A DNA stretch of 64,000 nucleotides from JBDOQU01 sp039839375 (GCF_039839375.1 NZ_JBDOQU010000004.1:62001-126000), one strand, 5' to 3'; positions 50,132 through 58,834 are shown, counted from the stretch's first letter. The notes: a model not told the origin generated them from the sequence alone. Translations and numbers: made by a program.

Positions 50132-50986
50132 ATGAGCAAATTCGTCAGCCTGGCCGAAGCGGTCGGGAACAACCTCCATGACGGCGACACCGTCGCCTTC
50201 GAGGGCTTCACCCACCTCATTCCCCACGCCGCGGCGCATGAGGCGATCCGCCAGGGCTTCCGAGACCTGACGCTCATCCGCATGACGCCGGATGTCATCT
50301 ACGACCAGATGATCGGGCTCGGCATGGCACGGAAGCTGATCTTCTCTTATGCCGGTAATCCGGGCGTCGGGCTGCTGCGCCGTCTCCGCGACGCGGTGGA
50401 GAATGGCTGGCCCCATCCGATCGAGATCGAGGAGCATTCCCACGCCGCCATGGCCTGCGCCTATGAGGCGGGGGCCAGCGGCCTGCCGCTCGCCGTGCTG
50501 CGCGGCTACAAGGGGGCGGGGCTGCCGGCGGTCAATCCGAACATCAAATCGATCATCTGCCCGTTCACGGGGGAGGAACTGGCGGCCGTGCCGTCTGTAC
50601 AACCGGACGTGACCTTCATCCACGCCCAGAAGGCCAGCCGGCGCGGCGACGTGCTGATCGAAGGCATCATCGGCGTCCAGAAGGAGGCGGCCCTGGCCGC
50701 CGCCCGCGCCGTCGTGACGGTGGAGGAGATGGCGGAGGATTTCGACGACGTTCACCCCAACGCCTGCGTGCTGCCGCACTGGGCGATTTCCGCCATCGCT
50801 GTCGTTCCGGGCGGCGCGCATCCCTCCTATGCCCATGGCTACTACTCGCGGGACAATGCCGATTACCTGGCATGGGACGAGATCGCGGCCGACCGCGACC
50901 GCTTTCAGGCCTGGATGAAGGAGAACGTGCTCGATGCCGGGCCGGAAACCTTCGCGGCTCGCGTGGAAAAGCTGAGGACCGCATAA
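50132..50986 (+). CDS. 3-oxoadipate CoA-transferase subunit A (CatI-type)
   Basis: A 284-aa CoA-transferase family I alpha subunit with VAFEGFTHLIPHAAAHEAIRQG and VQKEAALAAARAVVTVEEMAEDFDD. Its length and sequence are closer to the CatI/glutaconate-CoA-transferase group (about 280 aa) than to the shorter PcaI (about 230 aa). With subunit B it transfers CoA from succinyl-CoA to beta-ketoadipate. ATG at 50132 follows pcaG by 11 bases, and its stop shares a base with the next ATG. Confidence 0.88.
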   Translation: MSKFVSLAEAVGNNLHDGDTVAFEGFTHLIPHAAAHEAIRQGFRDLTLIRMTPDVIYDQMIGLGMARKLIFSYAGNPGVGLLRRLRDAVENGWPHPIEIEEHSHAAMACAYEAGASGLPLAVLRGYKGAGLPAVNPNIKSIICPFTGEELAAVPSVQPDVTFIHAQKASRRGDVLIEGIIGVQKEAALAAARAVVTVEEMAEDFDDVHPNACVLPHWAISAIAVVPGGAHPSYAHGYYSRDNADYLAWDEIAADRDRFQAWMKENVLDAGPETFAARVEKLRTA

Positions 50987-51768
50987 TGGCTGACTTCACG
51001 CCCGACGAGATGATGACTATCGCGGCCTCGCGCGCACTGAAGAACGACGATGTCTGTTTCGTCGGCATCGGCGCGCCGTCCGCCGCCTGCAACGTCGCGC
51101 GCCTAACCCATGCGCCGGACATCACGCTCATCTACGAAAGCGGCACCATCGGCACCGCGCCTTCCGTGCTGCCGCTCTCCATCGGCGACGGTGAGCTGTG
51201 CGAAACGGCGGCCACCACCGTCTCGGTGCCGGAGATGTTCCGCTACTGGCTCCAGGGCGGGCGGGTCACCGTCGGCTTCCTGGGCGCGGCGCAGCTCGAC
51301 CGGTTTGGCAACATCAACACCACCGTCATCGGTCCCTATGACAGGCCGAAGGTGAGGCTGCCGGGCGGTGGCGGCGCGCCGGAGATCGCCTCCTCCTGCG
51401 GGGAAATTTTCATCACTATGAAGCAGAGCCGGCGCGGCATGGTGGAGAAGATCGACTTCTTCACCTCCTTCGGCCATGGCGACGGCGGCGCGGCGCGCGA
51501 ACGGCTCGGCCTTCGGACCAAGGGGCCGACGCTCCTGATAACCGATCTCTGCCTCTGGAAGCCGGACCCGGAGACGAAGGAATTCACCGTCACCTCCCTC
51601 CATCCCGGCGTCACCGCCGATCAGGTGCGGGAAAGCTGCGGCTGGCCCGCCCGGTTCGCCGACCGGCTGGAGGAAACGCCGCCGCCGACGGAGCTGGAAC
51701 TGACCACCTTGCGCGAGCTGAAGGCGCGGACGGCGGCGGCTCATGGAAGGGCGGAGGCGGCGGCATGA
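50986..51768 (+). CDS. 3-oxoadipate CoA-transferase subunit B (CatJ-type)
   Basis: A 260-aa beta subunit starting MADFTPDEMMTIAASRALKNDDVCFVGIGAPSAACN. The region ITLIYESGTIGTAPSVLPLSIGD holds the glutamate expected to carry the CoA thioester in this family (inferred from position). The length matches CatJ rather than PcaJ. It overlaps pcaF by 4 bases and its start shares a base with the subunit A stop. Confidence 0.88.
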   Translation: MADFTPDEMMTIAASRALKNDDVCFVGIGAPSAACNVARLTHAPDITLIYESGTIGTAPSVLPLSIGDGELCETAATTVSVPEMFRYWLQGGRVTVGFLGAAQLDRFGNINTTVIGPYDRPKVRLPGGGGAPEIASSCGEIFITMKQSRRGMVEKIDFFTSFGHGDGGAARERLGLRTKGPTLLITDLCLWKPDPETKEFTVTSLHPGVTADQVRESCGWPARFADRLEETPPPTELELTTLRELKARTAAAHGRAEAAA

Positions 51769-52970
51769 CCGAAGCCTTCATCTGCGATTATGTCCGCACC
51801 CCGATAGGCCGCTTCGGCGGCGCGCTCGCGTCCGTCCGCACCGACGATCTGGCCGCCATCCCTTTGAAGGCGCTGATGGCGCGCAACGGGTCGGTCGATT
51901 GGGACGCGGTGGACGACGTGGCTCTGGGCTGCGCCAATCAGGCGGGGGAGGACAACCGGAACGTCGCCCGCATGGCCCTGCTGCTGGCCGGCCTGCCCGT
52001 CTCCGTTCCGGGGACCACCGTCAACCGGCTTTGCGGCTCCGGCATGGACGCCGTCATCGCCGCCGCCCGCGCCGTCAAGGCCGGCGAGGCCGACCTGATG
52101 ATCGCCGGCGGCGTCGAATCCATGAGCCGCGCCCCCTTCGTCATGCCGAAGGCGGAAACCGCCTTCTCCCGTCATGCGGAGATCCATGACACCACGATAG
52201 GCTGGCGCTTCGTCAACCCGCTCTTGAAGAAGCAGTACGGCGTGGATTCCATGCCGGAGACGGGGGAGAATGTCGCCGGCGATTACGGCATTTCCCGCGA
52301 GGACCAGGACGCCTTCGCCCTGCGGTCCCAGCAGCGGGCGGCGGCGGCCATCGCCTCTGGACGCATGGGCCAGGAGATCGTTCCCGTCTCCATCCCCCAG
52401 CGCCGGGGCGATCCGGTGACGGTCGACAGGGACGAACATCCGCGCGGCGACACGACGCTGGAGAAACTGGCCCGCCTGCCGACGCCCTTCCGGGCCGGCG
52501 GCAGCGTCACCGCCGGCAACGCGTCCGGCGTCAATGACGGCGCGGCGGCGCTGGTCGTGGCGTCGGAGGTGGCTGCCCGCCGGTATGGGCTGACGCCGGT
52601 CGCGCGCATTCTCGGCGGGGCTGCGGCAGGTGTGCCGCCCCGCGTGATGGGCGTCGGGCCCGCGCCTGCGACGCGGAAGCTCTGCGACAGGCTGGGGCTG
52701 GAGCCGTCGGATTTCGATGTCGTGGAACTGAACGAGGCCTTCGCCAGCCAGGGGCTGGCGGTGCTGCGCGATCTCGGCCTGCCGGACGATGCCGGCCATG
52801 TGAACCCGAACGGTGGAGCCATCGCGCTCGGCCACCCGCTCGGCATGTCGGGCGCGCGCATCGCCGGCACGGCGGCGCTGGAGCTGGCGCGGCGGAAGGG
52901 CCGGCTGGCGCTGGCGACCATGTGCGTCGGCGTCGGGCAGGGCATCTCCATCGCGCTGGAGCGGGTGTGA
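51765..52970 (+). CDS. pcaF: Beta-ketoadipyl-CoA thiolase
   Basis: A 401-aa thiolase that cleaves beta-ketoadipyl-CoA to succinyl-CoA and acetyl-CoA. The nucleophilic cysteine is C90 in NRLCGSGMDAV, the second motif is NPNGGAIALGHPLGMSGAR, and the C-terminal catalytic cysteine lies in TMCVGVGQG. The N-terminus EAFICDYVRTPIGRFGGALASVR is the PcaF subtype. It starts within the CoA-transferase stop (ATGA). Confidence 0.94.
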   Translation: MTEAFICDYVRTPIGRFGGALASVRTDDLAAIPLKALMARNGSVDWDAVDDVALGCANQAGEDNRNVARMALLLAGLPVSVPGTTVNRLCGSGMDAVIAAARAVKAGEADLMIAGGVESMSRAPFVMPKAETAFSRHAEIHDTTIGWRFVNPLLKKQYGVDSMPETGENVAGDYGISREDQDAFALRSQQRAAAAIASGRMGQEIVPVSIPQRRGDPVTVDRDEHPRGDTTLEKLARLPTPFRAGGSVTAGNASGVNDGAAALVVASEVAARRYGLTPVARILGGAAAGVPPRVMGVGPAPATRKLCDRLGLEPSDFDVVELNEAFASQGLAVLRDLGLPDDAGHVNPNGGAIALGHPLGMSGARIAGTAALELARRKGRLALATMCVGVGQGISIALERV

Positions 52971-54019
52971 TGCAAAGCGGCCTGCTGCGCGCCCTTACCG
53001 GCGACCCGGAGGCGGAGGCGCTGTTCGACGATTCCGCCGACATCGACGCGATGCTGTCCTTCGAAGCGGCGCTCGCGGTGGCGGAAGCCGATGCCGGGCT
53101 GATCGGGACGGACGCCGCCGCCGCCATTGCCGCCGCAATCGAGGGTTTCTCCCCGGACCTCCCGGCGCTCGAACGCGGGATGACCAGGGACGGCGTTGCG
53201 GTTCCCGAGCTGGTCCGGCAGTTGCGCCGCGCGGTCGGCGCGCCGCACGATTCCTCGGTCCATCTGGGTGCGACCAGCCAGGACGCGGTGGACACCAGCC
53301 TGACGCTGCGGCTGTCCCGGCTCATCCCTCTTCTCGATGCCAGGCTGGGCGACCTTCTGGCCGCTCTGCAAAGGCTGACCGACCGGCACGGCGCGCAGCC
53401 CCTTGTCGCGCATACGCGGATGCAGCGCGCCATACCCTTCACCGTGACCGACAAGATCGTCACCTGGTCGAAACCGCTGGAGCGCCATCGCGCCGCCCTC
53501 GCCGATCTCTCGCCGCGCCTGCTGGTCGTCCAGCTCGGCGGGCCAATTGGCACGCGTGACGGGTTCGACGGCAAGGGAGAGGAAGTTGCCCGCCGACTGG
53601 CGGAGCGGTTGGGGCTGGGCGTCGCGCCGCCCTGGCACAGCCAGCGGGACGGGATCGTGGCCTTCGGCTCGCTTCTCTCCGCCCTTTCCGGCTCGCTCGG
53701 CAAGATCGGGGCGGACGTGGCGCTGATGGCGCAGAATGAGGTCGGCGCGGTCGCGATCGAAGGCGGCGGCGGGTCCTCCTCCATGCCGCACAAATCCAAC
53801 CCGGTGAATGCGGAGGCGCTGATCGGCCTCGCCCGCTTCAATGCCGGGCTCTGCGGCGCCCTGCACCAGGCGATGGTTCATGAGAACGAACGGTCGGGCG
53901 CGGCCTGGACGCTGGAATGGCTGACCCTGCCCCAAATGGCGATAGCGACGGCGGCCGGCCTGCGCCTCGCGCTCGCTCTCGCCGGCCAGCTATCCTTTCC
54001 CGCCGGGGATCGGCCGTGA
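52970..54019 (+). CDS. pcaB: 3-carboxy-cis,cis-muconate cycloisomerase
   Basis: A 349-aa member of the fumarase/aspartase superfamily that lactonises beta-carboxy-cis,cis-muconate. The signature GGGGSSSMPHKSNPVNAEA is present, as are VHLGATSQDAVDTSLTLRL and THTRMQRA-like VAHTRMQRAIPF. The length is on the short side, as in rhizobial PcaB. ATG at 52970 shares a base with the pcaF stop (TGATG), and its own stop overlaps the pobA GTG. Its place after pcaF rather than beside pcaHG is a local variation. Confidence 0.92.
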   Translation: MQSGLLRALTGDPEAEALFDDSADIDAMLSFEAALAVAEADAGLIGTDAAAAIAAAIEGFSPDLPALERGMTRDGVAVPELVRQLRRAVGAPHDSSVHLGATSQDAVDTSLTLRLSRLIPLLDARLGDLLAALQRLTDRHGAQPLVAHTRMQRAIPFTVTDKIVTWSKPLERHRAALADLSPRLLVVQLGGPIGTRDGFDGKGEEVARRLAERLGLGVAPPWHSQRDGIVAFGSLLSALSGSLGKIGADVALMAQNEVGAVAIEGGGGSSSMPHKSNPVNAEALIGLARFNAGLCGALHQAMVHENERSGAAWTLEWLTLPQMAIATAAGLRLALALAGQLSFPAGDRP

Positions 54020-55191
54020 CCGCCAGACGGGTGCAGGTCGTCATCATCGGGGCCGGGCCGGCGGGCCTCACGCTGGGTCGCCTGCTGGAGCGGGCGGGGG
54101 TCGAGGCGGTGATCCTGGAACGGCGCAGCCCCGACTATGTGCTGGGCCGCATCCGCGCCGGCGTTCTGGAGCAGGGGACGGCCGACCTTCTGGAAGGTGC
54201 CGGTGTCGGCGACCGGATGCGCGCCGAGGGGCTGATCCATGACGGGATAGAGATCGGCTTCGACGGGGAGACCCGCAGGATCGATTTCGACGCGCTGATC
54301 GGCCGCCATGTCATCGTCTATGGGCAGACGGAGGTGACGCGCGACCTGATGGCGGCGCGGGCGGAATCGGGCGCGGAGACGGTCTATGAGGCGGCGGACG
54401 TGTCGATCGCGGGGTTCGACACGGTCCGCCCGATCGTGCGCTACCGCAAGGACGGCGTCGCCCATGAGATCACGTGCGACTTCATCGCCGGCTGCGACGG
54501 GTTTCATGGCGTCTCCCGCGCCAGCGTCCCGCCCTCGGCCCTCCGCACGTTTGAACGGATTTACCCCTTCGGCTGGCTCGGCGTGCTGGTCGACCGACCG
54601 CCGGTCGCCGAGGAACTGATCTACGCCCACCATGAGCGCGGCTTCGCCCTATGCTCCATGCGCTCCCCGCGGCGCAGCCGCTATTACGTGCAGGTGCCGG
54701 CGGAGGAGAAAGCAGACGCCTGGTCGGACGACCGCTTTTGGGATGAGTTGCGCGCGCGCCTCGACCCCGTCACGGCGGAAAAGCTGGCGACCGGCCCGTC
54801 CATTGAGAAATCCATCGCGCCGCTGCGCAGCTTCGTCGCGGAGCCGCTGCGGTTCGGGCGGCTGTTCCTGGCCGGCGACGCGGCCCATATCGTGCCGCCG
54901 ACCGGCGCGAAGGGGCTGAATCTCGCCATGGCCGACGTCCGTGCGCTGGCGCCCGCCCTGATCGAATTCTACGATGACCGGTCGGAAGCCGGCATCGACG
55001 CCTATTCCGCCAAGGCGCTCAGCCGGATCTGGAAGGCGGAGAGGTTCTCCTGGTGGATGACCTCCCTGCTTCACGTCTTCCCCGAAACCGGCGATTTCGG
55101 CCGCCGCATACAGCGCGCCGAATTCGACTACCTCTCCGGCTCCCGCGCCGCGCAGGAAAGCCTGGCGGAGAACTATACCGGCCTTCCCTGA
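54016..55191 (+). CDS. pobA: 4-hydroxybenzoate 3-monooxygenase
   Basis: A 391-aa FAD monooxygenase (usual length about 390) that hydroxylates 4-hydroxybenzoate to protocatechuate using NADPH and O2. The FAD motif is VVIIGAGPAGLTLGRLL, the DG motif CDGFHGVSR, and the FAD ribityl motif GDAAHIVPPTGAKGLNLA. RIRAGVLEQGT near residue 43 is typical of PobA. GTG at 54016 overlaps the pcaB stop, so it belongs to the same operon and joins the upper step to the pca pathway. Confidence 0.94.
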   Translation: MTARRVQVVIIGAGPAGLTLGRLLERAGVEAVILERRSPDYVLGRIRAGVLEQGTADLLEGAGVGDRMRAEGLIHDGIEIGFDGETRRIDFDALIGRHVIVYGQTEVTRDLMAARAESGAETVYEAADVSIAGFDTVRPIVRYRKDGVAHEITCDFIAGCDGFHGVSRASVPPSALRTFERIYPFGWLGVLVDRPPVAEELIYAHHERGFALCSMRSPRRSRYYVQVPAEEKADAWSDDRFWDELRARLDPVTAEKLATGPSIEKSIAPLRSFVAEPLRFGRLFLAGDAAHIVPPTGAKGLNLAMADVRALAPALIEFYDDRSEAGIDAYSAKALSRIWKAERFSWWMTSLLHVFPETGDFGRRIQRAEFDYLSGSRAAQESLAENYTGLP

Positions 55192-55231
55192 AGCGGGCGG
55201 GAGGGTGAGCGGAGCGAGCATCCTCTACAAT

Positions 55232-55362
55232 CGCATCCGATATCGGTTGTATATCGATTCCGGATGCGCTAACTGTCCCCATCCCATCACCAATCAGAGT
55301 CACATCCGATGAAGCCGAACGGAATGGATATCCGCGCCTGCTCCTCCCCCTTCATCGGATGC
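55232..55362 (+). promoter_or_regulatory. Structured 5' leader of the ABC-F gene, candidate attenuator
   Basis: Four related segments occur: CGCATCCG (55232-55239), CGGATGCG (55261-55268), CATCCGATGAAG (55303-55314) and CTTCATCGGATG (55350-55361). Segments 1:2 and 3:4 can pair (8 and 12 base pairs), and 2:3 or 1:4 give alternative pairings. Segment 4 contains the only GGA near the ATG at 55370, so pairing could hide the ribosome site. An overlapping 39-codon frame begins at 55309. The dyads could instead be a protein-binding site. Confidence 0.45.
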
Positions 55363-55369
55363 CCCCGCC

Positions 55370-57031
55370 ATGACCGCCTCTTCCGGCAGCCTGATCGTCG
55401 CCGACGGGATTTCCGCCACCCTGCCTGACGGCCGGGTCCTTTTCTCCGGCGTCACCCTTTCCTTCGGACGGGAACGAACCGGTCTTGTCGGCCCGAACGG
55501 CGTCGGCAAGACGACGCTGGCGCGGCTGCTCACCGGCCTCCAGCCGCCATCCGCCGGCAGCGTCCGCCGCAACGGCGCTATATTCCATCTGGCGCAGGAG
55601 ATCCCGCACGACCCGTCGGCGACCCTGGCGGGCCTGTTGGGCGCGGAGGAGCGGCTGGCCGCGCTGGACCGCGCTGAGGCTGGCCGCGCCACGGTCGCGG
55701 ACATCGCCGTGATCGGGGAGGATTGGGACCTCCGGGATCGCGCCCTGACGGCGCTTCGGGCTGTCGGCCTCGACCATCTACCCCTCGACCGGCCGGTCCC
55801 GGGCTTGAGCGGCGGCGAGGCGACGCGGGCGGCGCTCGCCCGGGCGCGGCTGGAAGCGCCGGACTTCCTGGTGCTGGACGAGCCGACCAACCATCTGGAC
55901 GCCGAAAGCCGCGACGCGCTCTACCGCTTCCTGGAAGGCTGGGAAGGCGGCTGTCTCGCCATCAGCCATGATCGCGCCCTGTTGCGCCGGATGGACCGCA
56001 TCCTGGAACTGACGACGCTGGGCCTCGCCACCTATGGCGGCGGCTACGACGCCTATATGGAGCAGCGGACGGCGGAGGCCGAAGCCGCCGCCCGCGACCT
56101 GGCCGCCGCCGAGGGGCAGTTGCGGCGCACCCGCCGGACGATGCAGGAGGACAAGGAGAAGAGCCAGCGGCGCGACGCGCGTGGCCGGCGCGAGCGGGCG
56201 TCGGGCAGCCAGGCAAAAATCCTGCTGGACGCGAAGAAGGAGCGGGCCGGACAGACGCGGAAGCGCACCGCCGCCGCCGCGGACCGGCGGCTGGAGGAGG
56301 CGGCGGCGACGGTCGCCGAGGCGCAGGAGCGGATCGAACGACGGCGCGTCCCCGCCTTCCATCTGCCGCCCACCGGCCTGCCGGGGGGCAGGCTGGTGCT
56401 GGAACTCGACCGGGTGACCTATACCCCGCCGGGCGTGGCAACGTCCCTGATCGACAATTTCAGCCTGACCGTCACCGGGCCCGAACGCCTCGCCATCACC
56501 GGCCCCAACGGCAGCGGCAAGACGACGCTTCTGAGGCTGATCGCCGGGCATCTTCACCCCAAGGCCGGCGTCGTCCGGCGGGCGGGAGAAGCGGCCTGGC
56601 TCGACCAGCAGGGCGGCGGCCTCGACCCCTCCGCCAGCGTGCTGGAGAATTTCCGCCGCGCCCATCCCGATATCCGGGAAGAGGCGGCGCGGGGCCTGCT
56701 GGCGCGCTTCCTCTTCCGGAACGACGCGGCACTCGCCACTGTCGGGACGCTCAGCGGCGGCCAGAAGCTGCGGGCGGCGCTGGCCTGCGCGATCGGCGCC
56801 GGGCATCCGCCGTCGCTCCTTCTGCTGGACGAGCCGACCAACCATCTGGATTTGGACAGCCTCGCGGCGGTTGAAACCGCTCTCTCCTTCTATGACGGCG
56901 CGCTGATCGTCGTCTCGCACGATCGGGACTTCCTGAACGCCATCGGCATCGAACGGGAGGTGCGCCTTCCGCCGGATGCACACCCCGATCCGCCGTACGC
57001 GGACACACATGGTTCGACAGGCTCACCATGA
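55370..57031 (+). CDS. ABC-F subfamily ATPase
   Basis: A 553-aa soluble protein with two nucleotide-binding domains and no membrane segment. NBD1 has GPNGVGKTT, LSGGEATRAALARA and LVLDEPTNHLD. The basic linker of about 90 residues (DLAAAEGQLRRTRRTMQEDKEK and onward) is rich in Arg/Lys. NBD2 has GPNGSGKTT, LSGGQKLRAALACA and LLLDEPTNHLD. ABC-F proteins act on ribosomes as translation factors or target-protection antibiotic-resistance proteins. The last residues (HGSTGSP) are encoded inside a dispersed repeat, see 57009. Its specific role is unknown. Confidence 0.9.
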   Translation: MTASSGSLIVADGISATLPDGRVLFSGVTLSFGRERTGLVGPNGVGKTTLARLLTGLQPPSAGSVRRNGAIFHLAQEIPHDPSATLAGLLGAEERLAALDRAEAGRATVADIAVIGEDWDLRDRALTALRAVGLDHLPLDRPVPGLSGGEATRAALARARLEAPDFLVLDEPTNHLDAESRDALYRFLEGWEGGCLAISHDRALLRRMDRILELTTLGLATYGGGYDAYMEQRTAEAEAAARDLAAAEGQLRRTRRTMQEDKEKSQRRDARGRRERASGSQAKILLDAKKERAGQTRKRTAAAADRRLEEAAATVAEAQERIERRRVPAFHLPPTGLPGGRLVLELDRVTYTPPGVATSLIDNFSLTVTGPERLAITGPNGSGKTTLLRLIAGHLHPKAGVVRRAGEAAWLDQQGGGLDPSASVLENFRRAHPDIREEAARGLLARFLFRNDAALATVGTLSGGQKLRAALACAIGAGHPPSLLLLDEPTNHLDLDSLAAVETALSFYDGALIVVSHDRDFLNAIGIEREVRLPPDAHPDPPYADTHGSTGSP

Positions 57032-57034
57032 GGG
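57009..57034. repeat. Dispersed intergenic repeat containing the ABC-F stop codon
   Basis: ATGGTTCGACAGGCTCACCATGAGGG begins in the ABC-F coding sequence; with the preceding base, CATGGT (57008-57013) and ACCATG (57025-57030) form an inverted repeat. I recognise the core GGTTCGACAGGCTCACCATGA as a widespread proteobacterial intergenic repeat, from memory. The ABC-F stop TGA (57029-57031) lies in it. Confidence 0.6.
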
Positions 57035-57047
57035 TTTCCCCTTATTC

Positions 57048-57075
57048 GTCATTCCCGACTTGATCGAGAATCCAT
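57048..57075. repeat. Fragment of a second dispersed repeat
   Basis: The segment beginning GTCATTCCCGACTTGATCGA and ending GAATCCAT has imperfect ATTC/GAAT arms. It resembles the GTCATTCCGGACTTGATCCGGAATCCA type of repeat seen in alphaproteobacterial genomes (recalled, not searched). It sits 17 bases after the ABC-F stop region. Confidence 0.4.
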
Positions 57076-57143
57076 AGGCCGTCACCGCTTCACCGGCGGC
57101 GAAAGACCGAGTCCGCCATCCTCGGCATCCCGGCTTTCACAAA

Positions 57144-57171
57144 TTGTTAAGCAGGCAAGCGCCTCTATCTT
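57144..57171 (+). promoter_or_regulatory. Possible sigma-70 promoter for the Sel1 gene
   Basis: TTGTTA (57144-57149) and TATCTT (57166-57171) are separated by 16 bases and lie 56 bases before the GTG start. Each matches four of six consensus bases, so this is weak. Confidence 0.3.
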
Positions 57172-57226
57172 GGAGCGAGTGACCTGTTGGCGCACCTCGC
57201 GCGGGGAAGGTGGCGGAGTTTGGAAT

Positions 57227-57892
57227 GTGATCCCGAAGGTCGCAGTAAGTCTGTTCCTGGGCGTACTGACGCTTCATGTCGAGGCGAGAGCCCAGACCGT
57301 CACAGCTTGTGACGAACTGGCATCCCACCCTGCCGATTCGGGCTCCGTCGGATCGGGCATTGAATTCTCGGAAATCGACGCCCCGTCAGCTATTTCCGCT
57401 TGCGAACAAGCAAGGCGGGAATATCCCGATCAGCCCAGATTCACCTATCTCCTTGGCCGGTCGACGCATGCCTCGGGTGATGTTGCCGAAGCCGTCAGGC
57501 TTTATAAGGTCGCGGCCCGCGAACATTATCCATTCGCAGTATTCACGATGGCGAAAATCTACGCCGGCGGCGCCACTGGCTACGACGATCCGGAAGAGGC
57601 ATTCCATTGGAATCTCAGGGCGGCGAACCTGGGTTTTCTGGAACCGAAAGGATATGTCGGGATAGCCCTTATCGAGGGGCGTGGCGTCGGGAAAGATGAG
57701 GAAGAAGGGATTCAGTGGATAAAAGAGGCTGCGGAAGAAGGCTACGCCGATGCGCAACTGTTTCTCTCCACGGTTTTCGCGAACGGTGAACTGCTTCCCA
57801 AAGATTTGGATGAATCAGTGCGTTGGCTTGAAGAGGCTGCGGAGAGCGGACATCCAGTCGCGATCGACATCCTGAATGCCTTTGGTGACTAG
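57227..57892 (+). CDS. Exported Sel1-repeat (tetratricopeptide-like) protein
   Basis: A 221-aa protein with an N-terminal signal peptide (hydrophobic VAVSLFLGVLTL, cleavage near EARAQT) and at least three Sel1-like repeats: EAVRLYKVAAREHYPFAVFTMAKIY, EAFHWNLRAANLGFLEPKGYVGIALI and ESVRWLEEAAESGHPVAIDILNA. Such repeats form protein-protein contact surfaces. GTG at 57227 has GGAG 8 bases upstream. Its stop overlaps the convergent acyltransferase stop (CTAG). Confidence 0.82.
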   Translation: MIPKVAVSLFLGVLTLHVEARAQTVTACDELASHPADSGSVGSGIEFSEIDAPSAISACEQARREYPDQPRFTYLLGRSTHASGDVAEAVRLYKVAAREHYPFAVFTMAKIYAGGATGYDDPEEAFHWNLRAANLGFLEPKGYVGIALIEGRGVGKDEEEGIQWIKEAAEEGYADAQLFLSTVFANGELLPKDLDESVRWLEEAAESGHPVAIDILNAFGD

Positions 57893-58797
57893 CCGTCGCC
57901 CCTTGTCCGCCAGGCATCCCAGCTTTCCCCGATGACGGCGCCGGAGCCGACATAGCCCTGCAGGGCCGCTGTGACGGCGGCGACATCTCCCCGCAGCGTG
58001 TCCGGGTCGATCCGTTCTCCCACCGTCAGGCGCAGCGTCCGGCCGCGCTTGTTCAGCATCTCGTTGAAGAGGGTGATGTCCCGAAGCTCCGTGCTGAGGC
58101 GCGAGGCGGCGTAGAAGAAGGCGGAGTTGCGGGCCTTGAGGTGCAGCGGGATCACCGGCAGCTTGAACTTGGTCGCCAGCTTGACGATGGTCGGCAGCCA
58201 TTCCCGCTCCTTGAGGCCGCCCATGGTCAGGTAGGAGATCCGGCCCGACGGGAAGACCGTGATCGCCCGCCCGGCCTTGACCGCCTGCTGGATCGCGACC
58301 AGGGCGTCGCGTGTCCTGGCGGCGCTCCTGATGTCCTTGTTCCATTCCACCGGCAGTACGATCTCGTTCAGGCGCGGGGAGACGCGCAGCGCGTCCCGGT
58401 TGGCGAGGAAGCAGAGATCCGGCCTCTTCTCCCTCAGCGCCTGCCATAGCGCGACACCGTCGGCGATGCCGGTCGGATGGTTGCAGATCAGGAAATAGCT
58501 GCCGTCCGCCGGAATGCGGTCGAGGCCGGTGACCTCCACCTCCATCGCCAGCTCCCGCGCCACATGGTCCATCGTCTCCGCCCCCGGCAGGGCCTGGATG
58601 GCGTCGGCCAGGCACTTCGCCTCGCGGTAATGCAGCAGCGGGAACAGCACCTGCCGCACCGCCCGCCAGACCAGCGGGTTGCGGCACAGGCCGCCCGCCC
58701 GCTCCGCGATCAGGATGTCGACGATGTGCGGCGGCTGGGCCAGGCTGGTCGAGCCCTTCACGGCCTCTCCCTGGAAGGAGGTCGTCCGGTATCTCAT
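57889..58797 (-). CDS. PlsC-like lysophospholipid acyltransferase
   Basis: A 302-aa acyltransferase. The catalytic motif is CNHPTGIADG, of the NHP-x-G-x-x-D type found in the OlsA/hemolysin-like branch, and FPSGRISYLTMGG corresponds to the substrate-binding FPEGTRS motif of PlsC. The central KLATKFKLPVIPLHL is also typical. Start 58797 (MRYRTTSF) is preferred since the upstream extension overlaps the neighbour gene; neither start has a clear ribosome site. It would acylate lysophospholipid or lyso-ornithine lipid at the inner membrane; which one is unknown. Confidence 0.8.
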   Translation of the reverse strand: MRYRTTSFQGEAVKGSTSLAQPPHIVDILIAERAGGLCRNPLVWRAVRQVLFPLLHYREAKCLADAIQALPGAETMDHVARELAMEVEVTGLDRIPADGSYFLICNHPTGIADGVALWQALREKRPDLCFLANRDALRVSPRLNEIVLPVEWNKDIRSAARTRDALVAIQQAVKAGRAITVFPSGRISYLTMGGLKEREWLPTIVKLATKFKLPVIPLHLKARNSAFFYAASRLSTELRDITLFNEMLNKRGRTLRLTVGERIDPDTLRGDVAAVTAALQGYVGSGAVIGESWDAWRTRGDG

Positions 58798-58834
58798 GCT
58801 GTCGTGCGGAAAGGCTATGGTCGCTCTCCCGCCG

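Noticed and set aside
52283..53935. Minus-strand open frame of 550 codons opposite pcaF and pcaB
   Set aside because: Both pca genes on the plus strand have all catalytic motifs; the opposite frame is a GC-rich shadow.
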